NCBI GenBank assembly: GCA_965369385.1
Contig: CBDUQP010000017.1
Location: forward strand, 1 to 35,675
DNA from: CBDUQP01 sp965369385
GTDB taxonomy: Bacteria; Planctomycetota; Phycisphaerae; SM23-33
DNA: 35,675 bases
Direction: 5' to 3'
Below the pieces are notes generated by a model, which searched no databases, was not told where the DNA came from, and saw only the letters and a program-made list of their open reading frames with translations. Position numbers and translations under genes: made by a program. Positions 1 to 8,399 of this stretch are shown piece after piece (position 1 is the stretch's first letter; every line of letters begins with the position of its first letter).

Positions 1-1299
1 GATGAAAGGCATGCGATCAGTGTGGCCGCCTCCCACGCGTTTTCCATTGAGGAACACATCCACCTTGAACCGAACACCACTCAGGTGCAGCTCAATCTTC
101 TTGCCCTTCATCGCTGCCGGCAGCACAACCCGCTTACGGAACCACTTGGTGTGCGTCGATCTCCACGTGTAATCAATCTTCGGAAGCTCTGTAGCTCGCC
201 ACTTGCCTTTCTTGGGAGGCACAATGCTCGCCGGATTACCATTACATACGTCCCAGCGACCGTTCATGCTGAGTTGCATACGCGGCCCGGTCAGCACATC
301 CACGAACACCACTTGCTCATCCTTTATGGATCTGCTCGATTTGCCGGCGCCTTCAGACAAGTCTACCACGGCCTTGACATATTTCCCCGCACCTTCGGCG
401 GGAATCTCAAAGGCAACGATCTTTCGCTCGCCTGCCTTCAGCACCGTAGCTATCGCCTTGCTGGCGAGACTCGTCTGGTAATAATCGACTACCGATATTG
501 TCCCTGCAAGTTTTGTCTCAACAATGTCACGATTATATAGCTCCACGGAAATCGGCATCATAGTCTTGCCGTTTTTCACGATGGCCGGTCCGGTTTTAAC
601 CTTATGAATAACCGAAGTCTCATCCGGCCCCAAACGCATCGCCGTAGACACACGAACTTCGTCTACCAGGCTCATCCCGCCATGATTTTTAGCCCCAAAC
701 TTCAGCTGGCGTTTTGCCTCGGGAATGTAGTCACCGGCAAATGCCCACTCGTAATGGCCTCGACGCACGCCGTCCACATACAGACTGATGCCGCGTTTGT
801 TATCCCAAGTTGCCGCGATGTGATGCCACTTGTTGTCGCGAGGCATGGGACAGGTGACATAGGCACCGCGATTCTTGCCAAACGAATGATTATCGAACCG
901 CAGCCGCCCCTTGCCCTTTAGAACCCAATACCAGAGGCTCATGGTACCTGGTTTGCCCCAGCCCGCATCGCAACTGAGAATGTTTCGCGTGGAAGCAAAC
1001 CATTTGTCGTCAGTAACCTTCAGGAACAGTTCGATAGTCCCCTGATTCGAATCCAGAATCGGTTTGCCCTTTGGGGCCGGAATCATGAAAGGCGCGGGAA
1101 ACTCAATGCCCTGACCAAACCGGCCAGCCGCCGGCTTGAAGCTCACGTCGCCGATTTTGGCCGGACTGTCAAAGTTTATCAGGAAGGAGGTTACGTTGTC
1201 CCTGGTCGCCGCCGCCTTGGGATTCAGTCTTTCTGCGGAGAAAGCAGGCGAAACGAAGGCAAGGCAAACCGTGATGCATAACAAAGCGCGTGAATTCAT
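1..1299 (-). CDS. Secreted LamG / GH2-type sugar-binding domain protein, 3' end cut by window
   Basis: The frame is open from an ATG at 1299 to the window edge (433 codons), so the C-terminus lies outside. It begins with a signal peptide (about residues 1-21, ending in PAFSAE). A LamG/concanavalin-like lectin domain follows at about residues 40-220, with the typical DNKWHHIAATWD and SLYVDGVRRG strands. After a linker comes what looks like a GH2-type N-terminal sugar-binding sandwich (LSMNGRWDV, KWFRKRVVLP, VDVFLNGKRVGG, about residues 350-425). The missing part is probably a glycoside hydrolase catalytic domain; this is inference. An AAGGA Shine-Dalgarno sits 8 bases before the ATG. It lies at the end of a minus-strand glycosidase cluster but has its own 380-base upstream region with two dyads. 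The protein is exported and should act on polysaccharide outside the cytoplasm. Confidence 0.75.
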   Translation of the reverse strand, partial: MNSRALLCITVCLAFVSPAFSAERLNPKAAATRDNVTSFLINFDSPAKIGDVSFKPAAGRFGQGIEFPAPFMIPAPKGKPILDSNQGTIELFLKVTDDKWFASTRNILSCDAGWGKPGTMSLWYWVLKGKGRLRFDNHSFGKNRGAYVTCPMPRDNKWHHIAATWDNKRGISLYVDGVRRGHYEWAFAGDYIPEAKRQLKFGAKNHGGMSLVDEVRVSTAMRLGPDETSVIHKVKTGPAIVKNGKTMMPISVELYNRDIVETKLAGTISVVDYYQTSLASKAIATVLKAGERKIVAFEIPAEGAGKYVKAVVDLSEGAGKSSRSIKDEQVVFVDVLTGPRMQLSMNGRWDVCNGNPASIVPPKKGKWRATELPKIDYTWRSTHTKWFRKRVVLPAAMKGKKIELHLSGVRFKVDVFLNGKRVGGGHTDRMPFI

Positions 1300-1413
1300 T
1301 TTGGGTTTCCTTCTGTGTGTGGAAGCGTCGTGTGGTAAGGATGCTGTGTGGCGCTGGCCTGAGTGATAACCCGTGGCAACAAGCTACCGGGGTTCGACAG
1401 TATGCAACCTGTT

Positions 1414-1441
1414 ATGTAATCTGTTACATTGCACGTGTGCA
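1414..1441. promoter_or_regulatory. Two adjacent dyads upstream of the LamG/GH2 gene
   Basis: ATGTAA-TCTG-TTACAT (1414-1429) is a perfect 6-4-6 inverted repeat. It abuts TGCAC-GT-GTGCA (1430-1441), a perfect 5-2-5 inverted repeat. Both lie about 115-140 bases upstream of the start codon at 1299, a usual operator position. The word TTGCACGTGTGCA (1429-1441) recurs with one change at 7062-7074, between the divergent LacI-family gene and the glycosidase cluster. The assignment as an operator is inference. Confidence 0.4.
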
Positions 1442-1591
1442 GTTTACTCCAAACCTTCCGTGGGTGTCAATAGATCCTGCCGGACATGGGCGGTATTCTT
1501 GCCGCAAGAAGCGTGAAATCCCGTCAATCAGGGCTGGCAACCAGTCCCTGAACGGCGAATCCGGCCCACTTTGAAAGCAGATGTATGATGC

Positions 1592-1660
1592 GGCAGTTTG
1601 CGCATAAGCTCTTGTTTAATAAGCCTATGCACAAACTGCCCGGCCACAGCACCCGGCCGG
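1592..1660. repeat. Long inverted repeat plus GC hairpin downstream of the GH2 remnant
   Basis: GCAGTTTGCGCATA (1593-1606) pairs with TATGCACAAACTGC (1626-1639) at 13 of 14 positions. The pairing extends by one outer G-C pair and by an inner GCT/AGC. Directly adjacent is CCGGCC (1640-1645) / GGCCGG (1655-1660) with a 9-base loop. There is no clear T-run on either side, so this is not a textbook terminator. It sits just after the stop of the GH2 remnant (minus strand) and could end its transcript or be a small palindromic mobile element. The rest of 1300-1676 shows no gene. Confidence 0.5.
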
Positions 1661-1676
1661 CATCTGACAACAGTCA

Positions 1677-2513
1677 TCAGATGCGTACTTCAGGCAAGTT
1701 CCATGCACTCAGGCGTACCTCGGGGCTTTCGCCTTCCATCTGTACTTGCACCGATTCCCCAGGCATCAGACACAACCAGTTGTCACTAAGAAGAACCTGC
1801 TCATCCAGCGGCGTTTCCAGCCAGAGACCGATAGCCACCGACGAGCCGCAATTGCTGATCTCAATAGTACCCTCGCCCCGACTTGCTTTCACATCGGCTG
1901 GTGAGAGATACCTCAAGGGGGCAAACGGTGCGCCCTGGGCTGTAGAGTGAATCGACCAATGTCTGGAGATTTCGCGACCGTCTTCATCGGTCAGTATGCC
2001 CACCAACACAAACAGCTCGGGCAGATCAGACCGCTGCAGCGAGATCTCATCCCATTGCAAGGTGCTTTCCGGCTTGACGGAAACGGTGCTGGTTTGCGTT
2101 GCGATGATCTCGCCGGATAGTGTGGCAACCGTGGTAATGAGACTGCCGCCGAATTCCGCATCAGTCGAATTATGCCCCCACAGTTGAGCGCTGAATTTGG
2201 ATTCGTTCGCCCAAGTGACTCTCGCATATTTAGCCGACACATGAACCGGCCTGTATGACCGAGCCATAGAAAAATACGCCGGTTTGGGCTGATCCCATGC
2301 ATCTACACTACACGTGTCACAGGCATTCGGCCAGGGCTCAGCGAAGTGCCACGGCAAGCTGCCTGCACATTGCCCTTTGCGTCTGCGATGCGCCTCGGAT
2401 GCATACTGCAAGCCCTCTGCCTGAATATGCTGGCTTGCTCGAACGTAGGTCGCCAGATTGTCGATCGGGCCGAACCACTCTTCAGTCCGATGGCGGCTCG
2501 ACATGGTCCACAT
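1677..2513 (-). pseudogene. Headless C-terminal remnant of a GH2 beta-mannosidase-like gene
   Basis: The reading frame encodes only the C-terminal third of a GH2 beta-mannosidase-type protein. It shows the stretch WFGPIDNLATYVRASQ, the core RRKGQCAGSLPWHF-AEPWPN, then KPAYFSMARSYRPV, followed by the C-terminal beta-sandwich. Family members are about 800-900 residues; here only 278 residues follow the first ATG (2513). The frame is open further upstream to about 2705, and similarity seems to continue to about 2570 (for example DYHWPIDDTNPHAWHHG), but there is no ATG, GTG or TTG there. The 5' two thirds, including the catalytic TIM barrel, are absent and the stop codon of the GH106-like gene (2573-2575) takes their place. 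An ATG at 2504 with AGGA upstream is an alternative start. A short expressed protein cannot be excluded, but a catalytically competent enzyme can. Confidence 0.7.
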
Positions 2514-2572
2514 CCTGCCATGATGCCACGCATGCGGGTTCGTATCATCGATCGGCCAATGATAATCGGCAA

Positions 2573-5566
2573 CTATAAAAACAACTCTACCCGAGCCGCC
2601 TGCAATCCGGAGGGGCGTGTGCTGCCGTGCATTCTGGTAAGCCAGGCTATGGGATTGTCCATATCGCTCTCTGCCTTCAATGGGGCCAGCAGATTGGCTA
2701 CGGTGTTACAGACGCGAATCTCTATCGCATTACTTCCGGCCTGCAATGCGTCGGTGATATCCACCGAATAAGGTGCCCATGATCGCACACCGCACGGCTT
2801 GCCGTTCACGATTACTTCTGCACTGGACTCCGCCACATCGAAGTGCAGTTCAGCTCGAGTGAATGGTTCATTGGCCTCGATGGCAAGTGTGGTTCGGTAG
2901 ATACCAATTCCAGCCAGATGCGGGAAACCCTGGGATTCCCAGCCGCCGAGATTCAACGCTGTCGGCTGCGAGATAATGTGATGGTCCTCGGCGACTCCGA
3001 ATTGCCCGATGAGATATACATGCGGCTTGATACACGTGATTCCGCCAATGGCGCAGAGCGGGGAAATCACCTCATCTTCCATCGCCGGGTGATACTGCAT
3101 CGCAATGCGATTCAATCCCGGTTGCAGGCAGTCGGATATGTCAATTGCATATTGATCGCTATCGAAGTATCGATACGCTTGTTTTCGGTCAGAAACATTT
3201 TTGCGGTTCACGTGCACATCACTGCAAGATTCACCTTCAAGCAAGAGGTGAGCTTTCGTAGGCACGGTATCACAATGAATGTGCAGATTCGCTTCGGCTC
3301 CATTTCCATCCGGTGCCCCAATCGTGAGCATCTCCTGGATCTTCAGAACATTCAGACGATCCGGCTCGAAGTCCCATGTTCTGTCGAGTTCAATAATGCT
3401 CTTGGGCTCCGCAGGAATGACTGGCCTGCACTCATCGACAGACGATTGGGCACTCAGCAGGAACAATCGCCCTTCATTCGCGCGGAACGATGCTCTGATA
3501 CACGTATGCTCCTCGTCAGCAGCAAAGGCAACCGATGCAATGTTCGCCTTATCCACATCAATTTCCTGCACGCTGAATCTGCCGGGAACGCGCAGTTCAC
3601 ACGCGCCCCTCGCCAGACCCTGAGCTTCATATACGAAGCACAGTACGCTGGAGTCATCAAGCTGTCTGCGATACACAATCAGCCCGCCACTTTCCGCACC
3701 GTCATCCTTTACGTCTACCCTCCGGCCAGACAATGCCTCAGACAGCGCCGGACGAATGGCATCCAGTTGCCCGCACATTGGGCTTCCCATAACACCGGCC
3801 GCGCTCGCCGCGTCCACATCGCCCCCCTGAATACTGGGCGTTTTACCCAGCAGGAGTATCTCTCCGCCAGCATCGGCAAATGCCTTGATACGGTTCCACA
3901 CCTCCAGTGAAATGACATCCACCGGAGGAATGATCAGCATGTCGATATACTCGTCACCCCAGGCGATACCACTTGACGTGATTTCCGTGTCAATCAGTAA
4001 CGAATCGCATACGCACTCGTAATCCACTCCAATTTCCAGCAACACACCAAGCAACTGCTGGAGATAGTCGAAATCGCTCCTGTGCGAATTGCCCGGGCTC
4101 ATGAACGTTCGCTCATTTCGCACCTGGAAGCTCTGCGATGGAATGAGCACGCCGGCACCGGGCATGTGCTTTCCCTGCGAGAGCAGAGCGCCGAGGCGGG
4201 CAGTGTAGTCTGAGTAGACGGCCATGTGCTCCCACCACGGATTCTGGAAGAACTCCGACGGCGGGCACTCATACGCCCGCGAGCCGCCGACATTGTAGAA
4301 GAATCCGTGAAGGCAAATCAGGTTCACGCCCGTAGCGTAGAGATAGTCAGTCACGCGGCGCATGTCGGCCGGCGTAAGGTCACCAGCGCTTGCCCCGAAG
4401 GTCTCGCACATCACATGCGAACGCTTCATCTTGTGCGCAATGCTCGCTGCCATCTTGGCTGTGCGATACACGTGTGCGGTGTCAAGACTGCATTCCCTGC
4501 TCGTCCAGTCCAGGCCCGGCACGTGCATGGGCGCCAGAGATGGAGCCAGATCGCCTTGATAGTGGAGATACTCCTCTTCCAAAACATTGTGGCCGGTATA
4601 TGCAATGCCTCGGTCTTCACACCATGATGACATCTTGTCGTGGTAGTTTTCGCAATAGAGTGCGGTAACGGTGGACCAGTAGTCTGTCCGCGTGGCGTCG
4701 GCATCCGGCACGTCAGCGATCAGATGAATCAGACGATCCCGGATCGAATATCCCGCCCGCTGCGTGAACTGCTCTTCCATACTGCGAGTCCACGGGAGGT
4801 GGCTGCTCATCGCGGCCGGCATGTCGTAACCGAAATCGAAGTCATAGATGATCCCGGGCTCATCGGTGAACATACCGACCACCACATTGCCGAAATAGTC
4901 CTTCAGATGTTTATGGTAGACCTCATGCGTCCGCTGCATAAACTCGCCGACGGCATCGGCGTCCATCGTGTCGAGATAGCCCTTCTCTTGTGCCGCCCCG
5001 CCGTGGCCGCGAACGCAGCACAACTCCAGCGGAGCTTCAGCCATGTAGAACGCGGCTACTGCCCATCGCCCGGCGGGAAGGCTCACTTCACCAGTCGTGT
5101 TCAGCGAGAATTCCCGCACTTTCCCCGAATCCATATCGCAACCCTGAACCAGGTACAGCTCCGCATTGGGTTGCTCTTCTGGATGCCAAACGGCCGGGCC
5201 GTCAACCTCGCAGAACTCATACCGCAACATCTTCATGCGGTACTGGGGACAATCACGCAGCAAACGACCCGCAACAGTCCCGCTCGGCCAGTTGTACTCG
5301 TCATACAACCACACCTTCATCCCGAGACGCTCGCACTCGCGGACGGTATGGACGATCATGTCCATATACTCCGGCCCCATGTAATCCGTCACGAGACCAT
5401 AACGCGGGTGAACCAGCACCGCCGTAATGTGCTTGCGCAGACATTCCTCCAACTGCCACGTGATCTCCTCACGCGTCAGCCGCCCGTTCCAGAACCAGAA
5501 CGGATACGGCCGGTATGAATCCGGCGGATCAGATAAGACCTTCTGAATGACATCGATACTGCTCAT
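2573..5566 (-). CDS. GH106-like glycoside hydrolase (alpha-L-rhamnosidase type)
   Basis: This 997-residue protein has the N-terminal pattern of GH106-like enzymes. YPFWFWNG is at residues 21-28, followed by an alternating barrel (VLVHPRYG at 51-58, VWLYDEYNWPSG at 85-96). MFTDEPG at 232-238 supplies acidic residues at the expected active-site level, and MCETFGASAG is at 386-395. The C-terminal part (about 740-997) is a GH2-like jelly-roll and sandwich with AEVIVNGKPCG and ends in the usual GLQAARVEL strand, so the enzyme looks complete. The family removes terminal L-rhamnose or related sugars from plant or algal polysaccharide; the exact substrate is not readable from sequence. No signal peptide is visible, suggesting cytoplasmic action on imported oligosaccharides. 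The ATG at 5566 has AGGTAGG upstream. It follows two broken genes on the same strand and abuts the GH2 remnant. Confidence 0.8.
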   Translation of the reverse strand: MSSIDVIQKVLSDPPDSYRPYPFWFWNGRLTREEITWQLEECLRKHITAVLVHPRYGLVTDYMGPEYMDMIVHTVRECERLGMKVWLYDEYNWPSGTVAGRLLRDCPQYRMKMLRYEFCEVDGPAVWHPEEQPNAELYLVQGCDMDSGKVREFSLNTTGEVSLPAGRWAVAAFYMAEAPLELCCVRGHGGAAQEKGYLDTMDADAVGEFMQRTHEVYHKHLKDYFGNVVVGMFTDEPGIIYDFDFGYDMPAAMSSHLPWTRSMEEQFTQRAGYSIRDRLIHLIADVPDADATRTDYWSTVTALYCENYHDKMSSWCEDRGIAYTGHNVLEEEYLHYQGDLAPSLAPMHVPGLDWTSRECSLDTAHVYRTAKMAASIAHKMKRSHVMCETFGASAGDLTPADMRRVTDYLYATGVNLICLHGFFYNVGGSRAYECPPSEFFQNPWWEHMAVYSDYTARLGALLSQGKHMPGAGVLIPSQSFQVRNERTFMSPGNSHRSDFDYLQQLLGVLLEIGVDYECVCDSLLIDTEITSSGIAWGDEYIDMLIIPPVDVISLEVWNRIKAFADAGGEILLLGKTPSIQGGDVDAASAAGVMGSPMCGQLDAIRPALSEALSGRRVDVKDDGAESGGLIVYRRQLDDSSVLCFVYEAQGLARGACELRVPGRFSVQEIDVDKANIASVAFAADEEHTCIRASFRANEGRLFLLSAQSSVDECRPVIPAEPKSIIELDRTWDFEPDRLNVLKIQEMLTIGAPDGNGAEANLHIHCDTVPTKAHLLLEGESCSDVHVNRKNVSDRKQAYRYFDSDQYAIDISDCLQPGLNRIAMQYHPAMEDEVISPLCAIGGITCIKPHVYLIGQFGVAEDHHIISQPTALNLGGWESQGFPHLAGIGIYRTTLAIEANEPFTRAELHFDVAESSAEVIVNGKPCGVRSWAPYSVDITDALQAGSNAIEIRVCNTVANLLAPLKAESDMDNPIAWLTRMHGSTRPSGLQAARVELFL

Positions 5567-5656
5567 ACTTACACCTACCTGCTATATGGCCAGAAACAGT
5601 TCAATTGCGTCTGCTATCGCTGGCCGCTTATATCATGAATCTCTGACATCCGCGAT

Positions 5657-6109
5657 TCATTTTTCTGTCTTGAACTCTTTGGCCAGATCGTACAACGGGC
5701 CCGGCTTGCCGTTCTCGTCAATAGCACTCATCTCAGGGTATTGCTCGATCCTCCGGGCCATGGAGAACTCGTGGTCGCCATCGTAGTAGAACCCGCCGTA
5801 GGCCATGACGCCCACGCCCGGAATGATGCCAACACCGCGATCTCTGGCGTATTCGCAGAGGCGCTGAGCAGCTTCGATACCGCCATGCGAATCCCTCAGG
5901 AACCCATATATGATCAGCCCGTTGAGATCATGCTCGTGCATCGAGTCGATCAGCTTCTCATAATCGCTCACAAATACGCCCGCAAGCTTCGTATAGGGAT
6001 TGCAGCATCCGTCTTCCTGCCCACCCGGTTGGGCGGGGTCCCAATTAGTGCTGTGGTCCCACGTCCAGAGGAAGCGGTATGGCCGTGGTGTATTCTCTTC
6101 AGAACTCAT
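5657..6109 (-). pseudogene. N-terminal half of a sugar-locus protein family member (3' truncated)
   Basis: The 150 residues contain FLWTWDHSTNWD at about 13-24, a NPYTK segment, GLIIYGFLRDSHGG at about 64-77 and GVGVMAYGGFYYDG at about 97-110. I recognise this as the N-terminal half of a roughly 430-residue barrel-like protein found in planctomycete and lentisphaeral sugar loci; its activity is not known to me. The frame stops after AIDENGKPGPLYDLAKEFKTEK, where relatives continue through the middle of the barrel. GAGGG lies about 6 bases before the ATG at 6109, so the start is real. The C-terminal half of the same family lies just upstream on the same strand (6134-6718), 24 bases away. About 90 bases separate it from the GH106-like gene downstream. 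Confidence 0.55.
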
Positions 6110-6133
6110 TCGTACGCCCTCAGGGATAGTCGG

Positions 6134-6718
6134 TTACCGCCGGCCGAGCAACCAGCCGATCTGCTCGTCAATGCCCATGTCCTTGATCTTGACTTGATAC
6201 TCATCACGCACGCGACTTTGCTGCAACCAGTTTGCGAGCCAAGCCCAGCAAGCATAGGCCCCGACAGGCATATTGGCAGCAATTTTGCGTATCTCGTCAA
6301 TCGTGGCATCGCTGCACTCGTCATTCCGGAATATCTCGAAGAAGCGATGGGCCTGCTCGAGCCCGCCCAGGACGGGCGCGGCCTCGTCGGCCATGAACTG
6401 CTCCATTGTCCTGATGGGATATGTCTGGCTGAAGTAGTCAAACGCTCGGTAGTTCAGATAGTCGGTGGGATTGTCCGGAGCGCATTCGCAAAACATGGAG
6501 ATTCCCTGAACACCCGACTTCACCGACCGGACGATCATCTCGCGAAGCTCTTTGACTACCAGATCGTGTCGGAAGCTGGCCCACTGGGCCCCAAGGTCCG
6601 CACGCATTATGTTCATTCCCTCATACGGGCTGCTAGACAAACAATGGCCAGAATAATGGAACAATTGGCCTCTATTGCCTACCAGGATCATGTTACCGTA
6701 AAGCTCGGCCTGACGCAA
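6134..6718 (-). pseudogene. C-terminal half of the same sugar-locus protein family (5' truncated)
   Basis: The 194 residues carry the C-terminal half of the family whose N-terminal half is encoded at 5657-6109. Markers are AELYGNMILVGNRGQLFHYS, ADLGAQWASFRHDLVVKEL, GVQGISMFCECAPDNPTDYL and the closing helices (EEIRK-like, then ACWAWLANWLQQ). The only early start is a TTG at 6718 with no ribosome binding site, and the frame is closed by a TGA about 30 bases upstream, so the first half of the gene is missing. It ends with TAA at 6134 and the N-terminal half starts 24 bases later, giving a permuted order. Either two tandem paralogues were each cut, or one gene was duplicated and trimmed. It is probably non-functional unless the two halves assemble. 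Confidence 0.55.
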
Positions 6719-7312
6719 GTTGCAATCTGATGATTTTGCGAATAATCATCCTATCCCCACGGTTCAGCCGCCGAGTATGCGGAGTAAGGATATGCTGGAA
6801 TGCGGAGCAACGCCTTGCCTTGTAAAAAGTTGCAAGCATACACAACCAAATGGCCACCAGGGAAAAGTGTTACCCATGTATCCGGTTGCACAAACGGCCG
6901 GGCAGGCCCTACGAGAGCGCGCTGTCATATATCTACATACTGACCGCTGCTGTGGATTTGGGTGCAGCGAAATTGGCGATAAATCCCCCGCAGCCGATGA
7001 AAAATATTACACACTTACGATGAAATGCACCATTTTGCACCTTTTTCGACAAAACTTCAGCTTGCACGTCTGCATTGCAATATTTGGCAAAAGCAACGCT
7101 TACGCCTCCGCAAAAACGCGAGATTACGGTAATTTGGTTTACGTGACACTACTGCGGACAAATTTCCCAATGTATTTGTAGAATCCGAGCCGCCTGCGGC
7201 TTCGCCGGGCTTTACGGGTGGCTTCACGGTTGGCCTCCACCACAGAAATAATGACGTTCAAATCATAAGACTTTACACACCGTTAATTACACCAGCAGCG
7301 GTATGGGCTGTG
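6719..7312. other. Intergenic region between the glycosidase cluster and the LacI-family gene
   Basis: About 590 bases with no convincing gene. The middle part (about 7020-7085) is AT-rich and full of TGCA words: TGCACCATTTTGCACC (7026-7041), TTGCACGTCTGCA (7062-7074, near match to 1429-1441) and the palindrome ATTGCAAT (7074-7081). Near 7190 there is a small AGCCG-CCTG-CGGCT hairpin. This is where promoters and operators of a divergent regulator/catabolic pair are expected. No complete promoter for the minus-strand cluster was identified. Confidence 0.45.
7062..7081. promoter_or_regulatory. Candidate operator TTGCACGTCTGCA next to ATTGCAAT
   Basis: The 13-base word at 7062-7074 differs in one base from 1429-1441, upstream of the LamG/GH2 gene. 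It overlaps a perfect 8-base palindrome at 7074-7081. The position, about 270-290 bases before the LacI-family start and about 345 bases upstream of the glycosidase cluster, suits shared control by that regulator. This is inference from two sites only. Confidence 0.35.
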
Positions 7313-7341
7313 TTGACAACCCCTGACTGCACCGCTAGGAT
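7313..7341 (+). promoter_or_regulatory. Sigma70-like promoter of the LacI-family gene (TTGACA-17-TAGGAT)
   Basis: A perfect TTGACA (7313-7318) is followed by a 17-base spacer and TAGGAT (7336-7341). Transcription would start at about 7348-7349, exactly at the GTG codon at 7349. The message would then be leaderless, or translation would begin at ATG 7382. Alternatively TAGGA serves as Shine-Dalgarno for GTG 7349 on a longer message. Confidence 0.55.
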
Positions 7342-7348
7342 TGGTTCT

Positions 7349-8350
7349 GTGGTAAAGGAAAGAGAACAATCAAAACTGACGATGGACGATATCGCAAGGC
7401 TTGCGAACGTTTCGCGGACCGCAGTTTCGGTGGTATTGAACAACCGAAAGGGCACGACGCGTCTCGGGGCAGCCACCCGTAAAAGAATCGAGACCATCCT
7501 TGCCGAGACCAAATACCGCCCCAACCCAATGGGCACAGCTTTGGTTACCCAGCGAAGCATGCTGATTGGAGTGGCGATTCCGGAAATCGAATTCTCTTTC
7601 GTACCGCAAGCTATTCAGGGAATTGAGGACCTGGCCGAAGATCGCGGGTATGGCGTCCTGATGATGACGACCAGAGGGATAATTGCCCGCGAAGAACAGG
7701 TACTCAGGTTCATGCTGGAAAGAGGGGTCGACGGTATGATCTTGGGGCCCCTGACAGGCCCAAGCGATAATCTGCGACAACTCCTGGTAGCCCGAAATAC
7801 CCCTGTCACATATATGTTTGGTCCGCCTGCCAACCCGCTACCCAACTCACGATCTGTCTCCGTGGACGGACACAAGTTGGGGTATCTTGGCATGAAGCAC
7901 CTCCTGGATAGGGGGCACCGCCATATCGCCCATATCTCAATGTCACCATCGGTGTATGAAGGCATAGCCAAGGCCTGCGGGGAATGTGCAGACGAGAGCA
8001 CAGTCGAACAATGGGATTGGACACCCAGCGATCCGATTGAAGACCTCGTGGAACGCTGGCAAGCTTGCAGCAAACGTCCGACGGCCGTGTTCTTTCAAGG
8101 CGATCAGTATGCGTGCAAATTCATGCATATCGCAATTCGAAACGGCATAAAGGTACCTGAAGAACTGGCAATCCTGGGAACGGATGATCTTCAATTGGCT
8201 AAGGAAGCGGTCGTTCCCCTGACAACTGTTCTCCAACCAAAGTATGAACAGGGGCACGAAGCATGCAGGATTCTTTTTGAGCTTATGGGCGGAAATGATG
8301 CCGACAGTACGGTATTCCCGCCCGAACTCGTAGTGCGCCAATCAACCTGA
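7349..8350 (+). CDS. LacI/GalR-family transcriptional regulator
   Basis: The N-terminal helix-turn-helix (LTMDDIARLANVSRTAVSVV, then LNNRKG) is typical of LacI/GalR repressors, with the hinge region RPNPMGTAL leading into a periplasmic-binding-protein-like effector domain (residues about 60-330; RSMLIGVAIPE, GVDGMILGPL, AILGTDD). The domain is expected to bind a sugar or sugar derivative. The frame is open from GTG 7310, but the homology begins after about residue 20 of that version. GTG 7349 is chosen because TAGGA lies 8 bases before it and because a promoter ends just there; ATG 7382 is a second option. The protein is about 333 residues, normal for the family. It is divergent from the glycosidase cluster and is the likely local regulator of it. 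The target sites are not proven. Confidence 0.88.
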   Translation: MVKEREQSKLTMDDIARLANVSRTAVSVVLNNRKGTTRLGAATRKRIETILAETKYRPNPMGTALVTQRSMLIGVAIPEIEFSFVPQAIQGIEDLAEDRGYGVLMMTTRGIIAREEQVLRFMLERGVDGMILGPLTGPSDNLRQLLVARNTPVTYMFGPPANPLPNSRSVSVDGHKLGYLGMKHLLDRGHRHIAHISMSPSVYEGIAKACGECADESTVEQWDWTPSDPIEDLVERWQACSKRPTAVFFQGDQYACKFMHIAIRNGIKVPEELAILGTDDLQLAKEAVVPLTTVLQPKYEQGHEACRILFELMGGNDADSTVFPPELVVRQST

Positions 8351-8399
8351 CAGATCACTCCAGGTCCCGCTAACACCACCTCACCCCCCTGCCAGAAAA

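Noticed and set aside
2573..2705. Programmed frameshift fusing the GH106-like enzyme to the GH2 tail
   Set aside because: The GH106-like protein ends with its normal final strand, and no slippery site is visible at the stop, so a fusion is less likely than a deletion joint.
2843..5518. Long plus-strand reading frames (2843-3910, 4640-5518)
   Set aside because: They are antisense to the GH106-like gene, have no recognisable domains and the codon pattern of a mirror frame.
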